From Psychroflexus salis (GTDB taxonomy: Bacteria; Bacteroidota; Bacteroidia; Flavobacteriales; Flavobacteriaceae), in assembly GCF_014640175.1 (NCBI RefSeq), contig NZ_BMGL01000003.1, positions 1 to 64,000 of the forward strand: a stretch of 64,000 nucleotides of DNA, written 5' to 3'. Positions 1 through 10,173 of the stretch are shown piece after piece (the first letter of the stretch is position 1; each line of letters opens with the position of its first letter). Position numbers and translations under genes: made by a program. Below the pieces are notes generated by a model. That model had not been told where the DNA came from. It did no database searches and saw only the letters and a program-made list of their open reading frames with translations.

Positions 1-2826
1 ATCATTTATCGAAATTAGTTGATTTTGAGTAACTGAATTTCCAGATTCATCTTGATATGTCCAAGTTATGGTTTCTGTTTCTGTAATAGGAAGAACAGCA
101 TTGGTTGTTCCAATTATTTCCCCATCACAATTATCAGTTGCTGTAGGTAGAGTTAATGATGTTACTTCACATTGAGCTGTAACAACTTCTAATTCTTCAA
201 AAACGGGAATAGGATTGATATCATCACCTATTAATACCATAACTTCAAATCTATCTTCGCTCTCACAGTCACCTTGAACGCGAGCGGCATATAGTATTTC
301 TCCGTTAGATATGTTATAATTTGGATCGAGAGAAGTACCTCCAAAACTTTGAGAATACCAAACTACAGAAGAAGTATCAAGCTCAATATCTTCAAGAAGT
401 GGAGATTCACAAAATAGCTGTGAAGCTTCACCTTCTGGGGGCATTAATTCACAATTACTGGTTGGTAATATTTGAATGTTATAATCTTCTACTTCACCCC
501 AAGTAAAATTTTCACATGGTGATGGAGTTTCATTATATTTCATAGAAACTCTCATTCTTAAATTTTCACCTACAACACTTTCAGCTGGTACTGTAAATGT
601 ATTTGAGACTTCATCGGCTGTTGATGGGGCTGATTGAAGTACCTGTTCACCGCTGTCTGTAAATAGTCCATTTCTATTAAAATCTATCCAAACTGAAACA
701 CCTTCTTGGTAAACCGTCCCCGACCACGCGGGATTAACAGTAACGGTGTAGGTTTCATTAATAATAAGATTAGTTGAAATAGCTGTAAAATCTGAGTAAC
801 CAGAACCTGCTCCAGATTCATTATCAATAGTTTCAAGTCTTACTCTTGCAATATATTCATCACTGGTATCAGAAGCTGAAGAATCACAATAACTTAGCAC
901 AAATTCTTCAGTGGTAAAGGTTAAAATTTCAGAGTAATCTGATTCGGTATTTTCAGAAGTACAGATCGAACTAACTTGAACTTCATAGGTAGTTAGTTCC
1001 GTTAAATCATTAAGGTTTATAAAATTGTTGGATAAAGAAACTTCAATCCATTGGTCGTCAGATTGTTTTTTATATTTAAAATTATACTCAACATTTGACA
1101 TATTGTCCCAAAACAATGAAGCTGAATTGTAACTTACTCCACTAAGACCTAAACCAGTTGGAGTAGTAGCTTCACAAACTAATGGTTGGGTTGTTAGACC
1201 AGTTACAATTAAAGTAAAGTTTTGTTGTGAATTTGAAAGTTGCCCTTTGTGTGTAACAGTAATGGTATATATTCCTGAAGCGTTATCAATATCAACACGT
1301 TCAAAATTATCTTTAGTATTATTTCCTTTTTCGTTAGAATTAACCCCTGTAAGCTTCCAAGGTAAATATTCAATTCCACTTTGCTCAACTTTTATGTCTA
1401 AGTCATTAACCAAACTAGCAGTATCTAAATTAATACTTGTAGACGATTGGCCAGCAGGGTCTGTCCATGATATTGAAGCTAACAAATCATCAACATTATT
1501 ACTCTCAACTTCAATTGTATAGGATTGATTAGGAAATAACGAAAGAGGATTTATAATAGCCCCATTATCTTTACTGGACAATGTTTCAGCCGCTCGTTTT
1601 GCATTCATCAATCCCCAACCAAAATTAGCATCTGGTCCTTCTAATCCAGCGTCATCGGCCGTATGTAAGATTAAACCTTTCAAGGTAGCTGACAACATGT
1701 ATTCGTTAAATAAGTTTTGTGAATGCTGTTGAAGTAATAAAGCACTTCCAGCTACATTTGGAGCTGCCATAGATGTACCTGAAATGGTACTGTAGGAGTT
1801 ATCTGCATCAGCAAAGGTAGAAAATACTCCTGTTCCATTACCTGTAATATCTGGCTTTATTCTGAGGTCATCTGTTGGTCCTTGACTACTAGTTGTATTT
1901 ATTAAAACTGAAATCAATTCGCCATCAGGACTAACGTCAGCATCTCTTCCATTAGCTACTACAAGATTATTTTTTGATGTTGAGAAACCTGTTAACTTAT
2001 CAAATTGTGGAAAATTAGGATTGAGTGGTGAACCATTCCAAGAATTATTACCATCATTTCCAGCAGCAACAACCATAAGGTAGTAGGGAGTATTGTATAA
2101 AAGGTTATCCCAATTACTAGATTCGTCTATGTAGCCTCCAAAATAGTAATCTGGCAAATTGTCAGGCATATAACCATAAGAATGATTAGATATTAACATC
2201 CCAGCAGCAGCAGAATTAGCGGCTTCAACTAAATCATTATTCCATTTATATGAATCAACTTTTGATTTCGGTGCCATTCCTTTAGCAGCTGGCAAAATAC
2301 CCGAAGCTATAATAGTTCCCGTAACGTGGCCTGCATGAAAATTCAAATCTAGACCTTCTGAGGCTTCATCCATAATAGTAACTCTAGACCCGTTAGATTC
2401 ACCTTGATATTCTTGATGAGTAGCTCTAGCATGACCTCCGTCCCAAACATGAGCAATCATGTCTTGTCCATCAAGGTTAAATCCTGTCGAACCTCCAATA
2501 TTCAAATGATTTGTTCTTGTGGATTTAGCTGCATCAACATTAAAGCTTTGATAGTATAAAGGAGTCCCATCATCTAAAACGTTTTGTAACTCTGCAAATT
2601 TCCCATTACTTAATCTTAATTTAGGAGAGATGTTAAGCTGTTTTGCCTTAACTAATTTATTATTTTCTTTATTTAAAGCAATAAGCCTATATTTAGATAT
2701 AAGTTGATTAAGTTTAGTTAAATCATACCTAGATGTAATTAGTTCTTTTTGGTCTTTAGTTTGAGCGATACTAAAGCTACTTGATAAAACAAGTAAAAAT
2801 ATTAATAGTTTTTGTAATTTCTTCAT
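1..2826 (-). CDS. Secreted subtilisin-like (S8) serine protease, 3' end beyond the window
   Basis: The gene reads leftward from an ATG at 2826 and is still open at base 1, so the C-terminus is missing. Residues 1-22 form a signal peptide (MKKLQKLLIFLLVLSSS...). The S8 triad is visible: Asp126 in VWDGG, His161 in HAGHVTGT, and Ser in GTSMAAPNVAG. After the protease domain come a fibronectin-III-like segment (about 1000-1200), a GEVED domain ending in FTWGEVEDYN (about 480-850) and a HYR-like domain (DNCDGEI) at the left edge. This layout is typical of T9SS-exported Bacteroidota proteases that degrade extracellular protein. A C-terminal sorting domain is expected but lies outside. The family call is secure; the substrate is unknown. 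Confidence 0.93.
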   Translation of the reverse strand, partial: MKKLQKLLIFLLVLSSSFSIAQTKDQKELITSRYDLTKLNQLISKYRLIALNKENNKLVKAKQLNISPKLRLSNGKFAELQNVLDDGTPLYYQSFNVDAAKSTRTNHLNIGGSTGFNLDGQDMIAHVWDGGHARATHQEYQGESNGSRVTIMDEASEGLDLNFHAGHVTGTIIASGILPAAKGMAPKSKVDSYKWNNDLVEAANSAAAGMLISNHSYGYMPDNLPDYYFGGYIDESSNWDNLLYNTPYYLMVVAAGNDGNNSWNGSPLNPNFPQFDKLTGFSTSKNNLVVANGRDADVSPDGELISVLINTTSSQGPTDDLRIKPDITGNGTGVFSTFADADNSYSTISGTSMAAPNVAGSALLLQQHSQNLFNEYMLSATLKGLILHTADDAGLEGPDANFGWGLMNAKRAAETLSSKDNGAIINPLSLFPNQSYTIEVESNNVDDLLASISWTDPAGQSSTSINLDTASLVNDLDIKVEQSGIEYLPWKLTGVNSNEKGNNTKDNFERVDIDNASGIYTITVTHKGQLSNSQQNFTLIVTGLTTQPLVCEATTPTGLGLSGVSYNSASLFWDNMSNVEYNFKYKKQSDDQWIEVSLSNNFINLNDLTELTTYEVQVSSICTSENTESDYSEILTFTTEEFVLSYCDSSASDTSDEYIARVRLETIDNESGAGSGYSDFTAISTNLIINETYTVTVNPAWSGTVYQEGVSVWIDFNRNGLFTDSGEQVLQSAPSTADEVSNTFTVPAESVVGENLRMRVSMKYNETPSPCENFTWGEVEDYNIQILPTSNCELMPPEGEASQLFCESPLLEDIELDTSSVVWYSQSFGGTSLDPNYNISNGEILYAARVQGDCESEDRFEVMVLIGDDINPIPVFEELEVVTAQCEVTSLTLPTATDNCDGEIIGTTNAVLPITETETITWTYQDESGNSVTQNQLISIND

Positions 2827-3309
2827 CTTAAAAATTGAAATCGAAATATATATATTTATGTAGCATAAAAAAAATATTTTTACAAATCAATTTTACATCT
2901 TAATATTGATAAGTCTTTTTTTTATTCTATTTATTTGTCTACTTCTTTGACTGTAAATTATTAGTTCAATTTTAGTTGCTATTGTTAATTGAAGTTAAGA
3001 TTACTTCTCATTTATGTGTTGTATTTTTCAATGTATCATTTTAAATTTAACATAAATAATGGCGGATATGCAGGTTATTTATCAATTTCCATCAATCGAA
3101 GTACTAACTTTCAGAATTATAATTACTTGTCCTTTTTGAGCATATGTCTATTCATTAAATATTATTTAATTAAACATATAAAAATGATTTCTTTTTTGGA
3201 ATTTTTATTAGTAGCTACAATTATTATTTGTCCAAACAAAGATATGTTCTGGCTCGTAGGCAATTAAATAAGTTAAAATAATACTTTAAGAACACATTTA
3301 TGCCATAGG
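2827..3309. other. AT-rich intergenic region, no gene recognised
   Basis: This 483-base stretch separates the protease start from the dabA stop. It is very AT-rich. The only long open frame (about 2989-3267, plus strand, TTG start) encodes a low-complexity hydrophobic peptide rich in Ile, Leu, Tyr and Asn, with no recognisable domain; I treat it as chance. The right part may hold the transcription end of the dab operon, but no convincing hairpin is visible. Confidence 0.5.
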
Positions 3310-5610
3310 CTATGTTGCACTTAAATTATTCCACTTATTTTCAGCTACGTACTTATCTACTTTATTATTATGCAATGGGTCGATAGCCAATAAATGAATC
3401 CATTCATTTTCGATAAGTTTTTTTAAGTTTGGGTTGTTATTTAATAGACTATTAATCAATTGTTTTGGAGCATTTATAAAAACAGACAAACGTTGAGGTT
3501 TATGGTAATAATTTTCGTCAGATTGTTTTACAGATTGTAGAGGTAGTCCGGTTTTTAAATCACCACCATTGCCTTGTACAACTCCAAACTTTCCAACTAT
3601 ATTAAGGGTGATTTTAGAACCACTGCCATAATTTGCATTATTAACTGTACTAAAGTAATAATGGTTGTTAATCCATTGTGTTACCACCATTGGGCCGTTT
3701 AAAATAGCATTTAATGCAGTTCCATCTTCATCTTTTTTCCAATCGTAGGAATGTAAAAAGCATTCACTTTCTAAATTCATATTTTGGGTAAGTGCTCTAG
3801 GGCCAATTATAAATCCAGCATTTTTTGCTAAGCCCCATTCTGGCCTTGTTTCAGACCAGTCTGAAGATTTTCTGTAAGCTAAATTTACACTATTGCTTTT
3901 CCCAAGTCTTTCTAAAGTTGCCGTTTTTTGAGCTATTTTTAAATCAGATTTTAATGCTTTAATTTTTGCTTCAAATTTAATAGGAGCATCTCCATCGAAT
4001 AAAGAAATTTCATCGGTTGTTGTGTTGTGTTCAGCTCCAATAAAAAGCGTGTTATTCTCAAGTTTTATCTGATGCTTTGTTAACAAAGCTTTTCTAACCT
4101 CTGTTTGATTTGCCAATTGAGCGATTAGTCTAGCATTATGTCTGCCTGGACTTGCTGCACATGCACCGCAATCTAAACTAGAAGCAAATGGGTTATTGGC
4201 TGTTTTACTAGCATGTCCAGCAAAAACAACTAAATCGGCAAATTTTTTCCATCCCATTAAATCGAAAGCTGATTTTACAATTTGCACACGTTCATCTAAA
4301 CTTAACTCTGAAGCATCGTTAGCATGTTCAACCTTGGTTTTACAAGTAGTCTCTAAATATTTAATATCTTTTTGATGGTCTTTTTTGAAGAAAAAGCTTC
4401 TTTTTACTAATTGAAAACCATATACTAATCCTGCTCCTTCAACAAAACCAAAGGCAGATGGAAGTATATTTTTCATTCGTTTTAAAAAATAATTTTTGAA
4501 TGAACTTCGCTTATGTTGTTTTTTTAATTTTTTGAAATTATTTTCTTCTTCTATATTTCCTTCTTCTGTAACCTTATACGCTGAAGCTAAAATGGGCGGA
4601 CAAGATTTTCTTTTAATTCCTGAAAATGCATCTTCGTAATCCATAGCAATACCAAAAAAACCTGCGTATCCATAAGTTTCATAATTTCCAGCAATTTCAA
4701 TATTTCTTCGAATTAATTCTGAACGGGTATCAATACAAAATACTAATTGTACATCGATAGGTTCGTTTTTTTGTATGGGATTAGAAGCTGCTAAATTTAG
4801 TTGATAAACCATTTTATTTTGCCAAGCATCTTCAATAGCTTTTAAACAATCTATACTAACGTTAAAAACCTTTTGTTCAGATTCAGTTAAATAAAAATTA
4901 GAGGGTAAACTGACTTTTAAGAAATACGAAATTAATATTCTTACCGCTAAATAATCTGCTAGTGGAAATGGGAATTTTTTAAACCATTCCGTAGTATTCT
5001 CTTGTCTGTATTTTAAAAAACCAACCCAACCATGAAGCGAAGCAAAATGCTTTTCGAAAATTTTTACTTGCTCGTTGGTGCTTATATCGTTAGTGAATTT
5101 TTCAATTGCACTTATGCTATCTTTTGGAAAATTAAATGACTTACTAATGTTTAAATTGGCATCGTATTTGGCTAGGCTTTTCCAGGCAGCATAAAAGCCT
5201 TTTTCTTTGTTTGGCATTTCCCAATCAGCTAAACCTTCATCTAAAAAAACACTCATCCATTTCACTAAAACTTGATCTACTGCTTGTGTCTTGTTTAGGT
5301 TACTTTTAGATTTTAGTTCTTTAATTTCTTCAAAATATCTATCTATATTACCCGAATATTGATGTGTTTTTAAAATTTCAGCTAGTTGAGATGAGTTTAA
5401 TAAATTTGTTTGTAGCGCATCTTTAAAAAAATGAGCATCAGGCAAGGCTAAGTTACCAGTTTTTTGATATGCATTTAAGCAAGCAGTTTTAAAATTCTGT
5501 TTTTCGTAACCAGATAAAGGATTTGAAGTAACAAATGAGTATAATGGCCAAGTAGTTCCAACAGATGTAGCCGCTAATTCAATATTTTGCTTCAGAATTT
5601 GATGATTCAT
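3310..5610 (-). CDS. dabA: DabA, probable inorganic carbon transporter subunit (DUF2309/UPF0753)
   Basis: This 766-residue protein matches the DabA (UPF0753, PF10070) family, the soluble zinc subunit of the DabAB energy-coupled CO2/bicarbonate accumulation complex. The carbonic-anhydrase-like zinc ligands of the family can be placed: Cys292 and Asp294 in FCIDTRSE, His466 in FAGHAS and Cys481 in SLDCGACAASPGRHN. It lies 3 bases downstream of the NuoL-like dabB, so the two are co-transcribed from the LysR intergenic region. In cells DabA sits on the membrane partner and is thought to hydrate CO2 vectorially. Length is at the short end for the family, which is usual in Bacteroidota. Call is firm. 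Confidence 0.93.
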   Translation of the reverse strand: MNHQILKQNIELAATSVGTTWPLYSFVTSNPLSGYEKQNFKTACLNAYQKTGNLALPDAHFFKDALQTNLLNSSQLAEILKTHQYSGNIDRYFEEIKELKSKSNLNKTQAVDQVLVKWMSVFLDEGLADWEMPNKEKGFYAAWKSLAKYDANLNISKSFNFPKDSISAIEKFTNDISTNEQVKIFEKHFASLHGWVGFLKYRQENTTEWFKKFPFPLADYLAVRILISYFLKVSLPSNFYLTESEQKVFNVSIDCLKAIEDAWQNKMVYQLNLAASNPIQKNEPIDVQLVFCIDTRSELIRRNIEIAGNYETYGYAGFFGIAMDYEDAFSGIKRKSCPPILASAYKVTEEGNIEEENNFKKLKKQHKRSSFKNYFLKRMKNILPSAFGFVEGAGLVYGFQLVKRSFFFKKDHQKDIKYLETTCKTKVEHANDASELSLDERVQIVKSAFDLMGWKKFADLVVFAGHASKTANNPFASSLDCGACAASPGRHNARLIAQLANQTEVRKALLTKHQIKLENNTLFIGAEHNTTTDEISLFDGDAPIKFEAKIKALKSDLKIAQKTATLERLGKSNSVNLAYRKSSDWSETRPEWGLAKNAGFIIGPRALTQNMNLESECFLHSYDWKKDEDGTALNAILNGPMVVTQWINNHYYFSTVNNANYGSGSKITLNIVGKFGVVQGNGGDLKTGLPLQSVKQSDENYYHKPQRLSVFINAPKQLINSLLNNNPNLKKLIENEWIHLLAIDPLHNNKVDKYVAENKWNNLSAT

Positions 5611-5613
5611 TTT

Positions 5614-7035
5614 TTAAGATTTGAATTTTAAAATCGTGTTTTTGTTGGGTTGTGTTAGGTTTAAAAGCTTTACATATAGCCAAGGTGAGTTTCGATAAAT
5701 TCCGAGTTTCATTAAGAAGAAGCTGGCTAAAAAAAGAATGCCAAAGCTAATTTCGAAAAGGCTCAATTGGTGTGGTTTAATTACAAAATTAGATTCATTT
5801 AGTATTAAACTCACTGCGTTATAAAACACTGCATACAGTACGATACCTATTACAAAAAAACTAATTGAAACAATTAGGCGCTGTCCAAAACTATAGCTTT
5901 TTTCTCTAATAATGTTATAAGTGGCTTGTCCTACAGTAATAGCAACAATTAAGGTTAAAAATATGCTAGTATTATTTAGACTTGTTTTTCCGGTTAACAG
6001 CATAAATAAAACAGCTCCTGCTAAACCAAATAAAATAACAAAAAATGCTTGAATTATTTTGATGTTAATCTTGGTAACTTTGTTTGGATTGCTCATCTCT
6101 ATCTCTTCACCAGAAGAAAGGAATAAGTAAGCTTTATAAAATCCATGTAATATTAAATGAGCAATGGCAGCATTAAAAAAGCCCAAGCCACATTGCATCA
6201 CCATAAAACCCATTTGGGCAATAGTAGAACAAGCCAGTTTATGTTTTACATTCACTTGAAGCAGTTTTACAAACTGAGCAATTAAGGCTATAAAACCACC
6301 CAAAACAAAAAGTAGCATAAGCGTGTTAGACCTAATAAGTAAACTTGCAAATAAGGTAAACAAAATTCCTGCACCATTTATAAAACCTGCATGCATTAAT
6401 GCAGAAGCTGGAGTTGGGGCTGTCATTGCAGAAAGTAACCATCTATGAAAAGGAAATAAAGCAGATTGAATAAAGCCAGCGATTATTAACAAAATGGCTG
6501 CTATAACAAGCATGGAGTTTGGTATAAGATCTAAATTATTTAAAATGTAGTCCAACTGAAACGAACTGGAATAATACGTTAAGATGCTTAAGCTTAATCC
6601 TAGTAAAATTGTACTGGAAAAGAAAAATCGAAAGGCATAATTAGACGCATGTCTTGCTTCGCCCCAATCTGCATTAACGCCTATTAATTTGGCCATAAAT
6701 AAACCCATTAAAAACCAACTTAACAGAATTAAAATACTCGAATTTGCTATTACAAAAAATAAAACAGATAACACAAACCCAATGCTAAATAGCGAAAAAC
6801 GTTTTTGATAGGTGAAGCCTTGTAAATATCGTTTTGAATAGGTGCTTATTAAAGCTCCAAAAAAACCTACAGTTGTAAATATAATTAAGCTTAAACCATT
6901 AATACGTATGTATTTTCCTAGGTAAATAACTTTTTCTTGTATAAAATATAAGGGTATGCAGATAAAACTGACTATAAAAAATATCCATAATAAGGGTTCA
7001 ATTATTTTAGATACTGTTGGTACTTGATTTTGCAT
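5614..7035 (-). CDS. dabB: DabB, NuoL-like proton-translocating membrane subunit
   Basis: A 473-residue polytopic membrane protein of the proton-conducting antiporter family (PF00361, NuoL/MrpA-like). The signature stretch FPFHRWLLSAMTAPTPASAL and then MHAGFINGAG falls at about residues 194-223. It has roughly a dozen hydrophobic helices and lacks the long C-terminal extension of complex I NuoL. No other complex I genes are nearby, and dabA follows 3 bases after its stop. That pairing identifies it as DabB, which is thought to couple the cation gradient to CO2/bicarbonate uptake. A small 101-residue gene lies 45 bases upstream on the same strand. Confidence 0.92.
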   Translation of the reverse strand: MQNQVPTVSKIIEPLLWIFFIVSFICIPLYFIQEKVIYLGKYIRINGLSLIIFTTVGFFGALISTYSKRYLQGFTYQKRFSLFSIGFVLSVLFFVIANSSILILLSWFLMGLFMAKLIGVNADWGEARHASNYAFRFFFSSTILLGLSLSILTYYSSSFQLDYILNNLDLIPNSMLVIAAILLIIAGFIQSALFPFHRWLLSAMTAPTPASALMHAGFINGAGILFTLFASLLIRSNTLMLLFVLGGFIALIAQFVKLLQVNVKHKLACSTIAQMGFMVMQCGLGFFNAAIAHLILHGFYKAYLFLSSGEEIEMSNPNKVTKINIKIIQAFFVILFGLAGAVLFMLLTGKTSLNNTSIFLTLIVAITVGQATYNIIREKSYSFGQRLIVSISFFVIGIVLYAVFYNAVSLILNESNFVIKPHQLSLFEISFGILFLASFFLMKLGIYRNSPWLYVKLLNLTQPNKNTILKFKS

Positions 7036-7080
7036 TGTAGAAATCTTTAGTAAGTATTACAAAATTTTTTAAGCAAATTA

Positions 7081-7386
7081 TTAAATTACTTCAATATTCA
7101 AAAAACCAGATATTTTAAATTTTTTAGAATTATCCTTACTTTCTTTAATGTAATTTTTAAAACTTTCTTTTTCACCCTTAAGTTGATCTATTCTTTTGTT
7201 AATAGGTTTTTTATCGCTAAGTTGGTCCCTTTCCCAAAGCTGCATTCCTTCAACTTTATGAAAGTTAATTTTTTGATCGATTAAAGATGAAACTATATCT
7301 AGTGCTTGTACTTTGCTAAATTCCCCATCAACTAGTTTAATTGTCTTTTTTAATTCAGCAGTTTCATTTCCCATCTTAGTTTTCAT
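7081..7386 (-). CDS. Small hypothetical protein upstream of dabBA
   Basis: A 101-residue, Lys- and Glu-rich soluble protein with no signal peptide or membrane segment. The middle is helical (SDKKPINKRIDQLKGEKES) and the end is FKISGFLNIEVI. It starts at 7386 (MKTKMGNE) or at the second Met at 7374. It is the first gene after the intergenic region shared with the divergent LysR gene and sits 45 bases before dabB, so it is probably the leader gene of the dab operon. I recognise no domain. A regulatory or assembly role in inorganic carbon uptake is only inferred from position. Confidence 0.7.
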   Translation of the reverse strand: MKTKMGNETAELKKTIKLVDGEFSKVQALDIVSSLIDQKINFHKVEGMQLWERDQLSDKKPINKRIDQLKGEKESFKNYIKESKDNSKKFKISGFLNIEVI

Positions 7387-7399
7387 AAATTTTATTTGT

Positions 7400-7460
7400 T
7401 TTGTGTAAACAAAGGTTGTAATTTTAGACTCTAAGTTCTTATTAATATATTTTATAGAAC
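7400..7460. promoter_or_regulatory. Candidate LysR operator region between the dab operon and its regulator
   Basis: The 89-base gap between divergent genes holds two inverted repeats: TTTGT-N4-ACAAA (7400-7413) and GTTCT-N16-AGAAC (7435-7460). LysR-type regulators usually bind interrupted dyads in such divergent regions and control both genes. No exact TAnnTTTG box was found on either strand here. Operator assignment is inference. Confidence 0.4.
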
Positions 7461-7475
7461 CTATTAAAAATATTT

Positions 7476-8399
7476 ATGAATTATACGTTGCATCAGCTTA
7501 GGGTTTTTTTGAAGATTTCAGAAAGTCAAAGCATCACCAAAACTTCTGAAGAATTACATCTTAGCCAGCCAGCGGTTTCTATACAATTAAAAAATTTTCA
7601 AGAGCAGTTTTCTATTGCTCTAACGGAACAAATCGGTCGTAAAATTTATATTACAGACTTTGGTAGAGAAATAGCAACATCGGCAAGAAATATTTTAGAA
7701 AAGGTTGAAGAAATAAATTATAAAACAAATGCCTATAAAGGATATTTAACTGGTAAATTAACACTTTCTATCGCATCTACTGCAAAGTATGTAATGCCCT
7801 ATTTTTTGACCGAATTTATGCAGACTTACCAAGCTATAGACTTGGTGATTGATGTAACTAATAAAACAAAAGTGATTAGAAGTTTAGAAAAAAATGAAGT
7901 TGACTTTTCTATGGTTTCAGTTTTGCCCGATAAATTAAAGGTAAATACACTAGAATTACTTCAAAATCAATTATTTTTAGTTGGATCTTCACTTACAGGA
8001 CACGATTTAAATAATATAAATAGTTTAGACGATTTACCTTTTATTTATAGAGAAGAAGGTTCGGCTACACGAAAAGCAATGGAAGATTTTTTAATTTCAA
8101 ATAAAATTTCGATTGATAAAAAAATTGAATTGACTTCTAATGAAGCTGTAAAACAAGCTGTAATTGCAGGACTCGGTTTTTCTATAATGCCATTAATAGG
8201 TATTAAAAATGAATTAAAAAATAAAGATTTACAAATTATTCCTTGTAAAGGGCTTCCTATAACTACCAAATGGCAGCTTGTTTGGCTGGCATCTAAAAAT
8301 CTTTCGCCAGCTGCTCAAGTTTTTTTAAATTTTATAGAAACACATAAAAATGAAATTGTTAAAAATCATTTTTCATGGATTAAGGACGATTTTAGCTAA
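7476..8399 (+). CDS. LysR family transcriptional regulator, probable dab operon regulator
   Basis: A 307-residue LysR-type regulator. Residues 3-60 are the winged helix-turn-helix (HQLRVFLKISESQSITKTSE and HLSQPAVSIQLK), followed by the helical linker and a substrate-binding domain (about 90-300, with SMVSVLPDKL and SNEAVKQAVIAGLGFSIMP). It resembles CbbR/CynR-type members that respond to carbon metabolites. It is transcribed divergently from the dab operon across 89 bases, the classical arrangement of a LysR regulator and its target. Control of CO2 uptake genes is therefore likely but not proven. Confidence 0.88.
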   Translation: MNYTLHQLRVFLKISESQSITKTSEELHLSQPAVSIQLKNFQEQFSIALTEQIGRKIYITDFGREIATSARNILEKVEEINYKTNAYKGYLTGKLTLSIASTAKYVMPYFLTEFMQTYQAIDLVIDVTNKTKVIRSLEKNEVDFSMVSVLPDKLKVNTLELLQNQLFLVGSSLTGHDLNNINSLDDLPFIYREEGSATRKAMEDFLISNKISIDKKIELTSNEAVKQAVIAGLGFSIMPLIGIKNELKNKDLQIIPCKGLPITTKWQLVWLASKNLSPAAQVFLNFIETHKNEIVKNHFSWIKDDFS

Positions 8400-8419
8400 A
8401 AATTAATTTTTTAAATGGC

Positions 8420-8442
8420 ATAAATGCTAGCAGTGCATTTAT
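8420..8442. terminator. Hairpin after the LysR gene
   Basis: ATAAATGC (8420-8427) and GCATTTAT (8435-8442) form a perfect 8-bp stem with a 7-base loop, 20 bases after the LysR stop. There is no strong T-tract, so it is a weak terminator candidate between convergent genes. Confidence 0.35.
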
Positions 8443-8565
8443 AAAATGAATTTATAGTGTATATTTTGGTTGCCAATCATTTTTTATTTTGCTTCACCCA
8501 AATTTTACAGAAATATTGAAAAATTTATAAGAAAGTCTGAACCTAAACAAAAAGATACTTACTAT

Positions 8566-9870
8566 TTATTTTTTTCGCATATATATTGAAATGGGAACAC
8601 CGTTAAAATCGAAATTTTTACGCAGTTGATTTTCAAGATATCGTTTATACGAATCTCTAACGTATTGAGGTAAATTACAGAAAAATGCAAATTGTGGTTG
8701 TGGAGTAGGTAATTGAGTAATGTATTTAATTTTTACATATTTACCTTTTAATGCTGGTGGTGGGTTTTGCTCTATTAATGGAAGCATTGTTTCGTTAAGT
8801 ACACGTGTTTTAATTTTTTTGCTTCTGTTTTTATAAACTTCAATAGCAGTTTCTATGGCCTTATAAATACGTTGTTTGTTAAGTACAGAGATAAAAACAA
8901 TTGGTACATCGGTAAACGGAGAAATGCGTTCTCTAATTGAAGCTTCAAAATTTTTGATGGTATTGGTTTCTTTTTCAACTAAATCCCATTTGTTGGCTAA
9001 AATCACGATGCCTTTACGGTTGCGTTCGGCTAACCAAAATATATTTTCTACCTGCCCATCAAATCCACGATTAGCGTCAAAAATTAAAATACATACATCG
9101 GCATGCTCAATGGCGCGAACACTTCGCATTACAGAATAAAATTCTAAATTTTCTTTTACTTTAGATTTTTTTCTAATTCCAGCGGTATCTACCAATTTAA
9201 AATCGAATCCAAAGCGATTATAACGTGTGTCGATAGCATCTCGAGTAGTTCCAGCAATATCGGTTACAATGTATCTTTCTTCACCAATTAAAGCATTAAT
9301 AAAAGACGATTTTCCTGCGTTTGGTCTACCTACAACGGTAAGTTTAGGTAAATCTTCTTCTACTTCTTCAACCGCATCGGGTAAAGCTTCTACCACTGCA
9401 TCGAGTAAATCGCCGCTTCCACTTCCATTAATGGCAGAAATGGTGTAATATTCACCTAAGCCTAAACTATAAAATTCAGTAGCATCTAATATATTTTTAT
9501 TGCTATCTACTTTATTTACTGCTATTACAACAGGTTTGTTGCTTTTGCGAAGTAATTTAGCTACGCCTTGGTCGTCGGGAGTAATTCCTGAAGTTACATC
9601 TACAACAAAAATTATAACATCGGCTTCTTCAATGGCTAATTCTACTTGTTTATCAATTTCAGCTTCAAAAATATCGTCGCTACCCACAACATAACCGCCT
9701 GTATCGATAACGGAAAACTCTCTTCCATTCCAATCGGTTTTTCCGTAATTGCGATCACGGGTTACACCACTTGTACTATCTACAATAGCTTCACGGCGTT
9801 GAATTAAGCGATTAAAAAAAGTAGATTTTCCCACATTTGGTCTTCCTACAATGGCAACTATATTTCCCAT
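8566..9870 (-). CDS. der: Ribosome-associated GTPase Der (EngA)
   Basis: Der is a tandem-GTPase needed for 50S ribosome maturation. Two G domains are clear: GRPNVGKST near residue 9 with NKVD near 119, and GRPNAGKSS near 181 with NKWD later, followed by the C-terminal KH-like domain. I choose the ATG at 9870 ([12 protein letters not shown], 434 aa) rather than 9894, because family members begin there and a -7 box (TACCTTTG) lies at 9892-9899, which would overlap the longer start. It appears monocistronic and convergent with the LysR gene. Confidence 0.96.
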   Translation of the reverse strand: MGNIVAIVGRPNVGKSTFFNRLIQRREAIVDSTSGVTRDRNYGKTDWNGREFSVIDTGGYVVGSDDIFEAEIDKQVELAIEEADVIIFVVDVTSGITPDDQGVAKLLRKSNKPVVIAVNKVDSNKNILDATEFYSLGLGEYYTISAINGSGSGDLLDAVVEALPDAVEEVEEDLPKLTVVGRPNAGKSSFINALIGEERYIVTDIAGTTRDAIDTRYNRFGFDFKLVDTAGIRKKSKVKENLEFYSVMRSVRAIEHADVCILIFDANRGFDGQVENIFWLAERNRKGIVILANKWDLVEKETNTIKNFEASIRERISPFTDVPIVFISVLNKQRIYKAIETAIEVYKNRSKKIKTRVLNETMLPLIEQNPPPALKGKYVKIKYITQLPTPQPQFAFFCNLPQYVRDSYKRYLENQLRKNFDFNGVPISIYMRKK

Positions 9871-9891
9871 AACTGAAATTTTAACAATTTG

Positions 9892-9899
9892 CAAAGGTA
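9892..9899 (-). promoter_or_regulatory. Bacteroidota -7 promoter box of der
   Basis: On the minus strand this reads TACCTTTG, a perfect TAnnTTTG box, 21 bases before the ATG at 9870. No clear TTG -33 element is seen. It supports the shorter der start. Confidence 0.55.
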
Positions 9900-10173
9900 C
9901 TACTTTTTAATGGTTTGGATTGTAATTGTAGCTTCAGCTAAAAAGAAATTAATCGATACAAATAATCTTGTTTTAATTAAAAACATTTTACATTTGGAAT
10001 GGTATCGTGCTATAAATGAGAATAATTTATCTTTTTTTATTTTGTTATAGATTTAACGAAAGGATTTGGCTTAAGAAAAAAGAATAAGTCTACTAAATTT
10101 TGATGCGATGCCAGATAATATTAATTAATCAGTTTTAACCAGACACTCATGTTTAAAAAATTTATTTAGTAAA
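9900..10173. other. Intergenic region between divergent der and a hypothetical gene
   Basis: About 270 AT-rich bases with no open frame of note. No palindrome or RNA-like structure was recognised beyond the der promoter at its left edge. Confidence 0.4.

Noticed and set aside
321-506. Plus-strand open frame inside the left subtilase
   Set aside because: Antisense shadow of the protease, whose domains are clear on the minus strand.
1247-1522. Plus-strand 91-residue open frame
   Set aside because: Antisense to the subtilase coding region; composition matches a shadow frame.
2989-3267. 92-residue hydrophobic open frame with a TTG start
   Set aside because: Low-complexity AT-driven sequence with no ribosome-binding context, promoter or recognisable domain.
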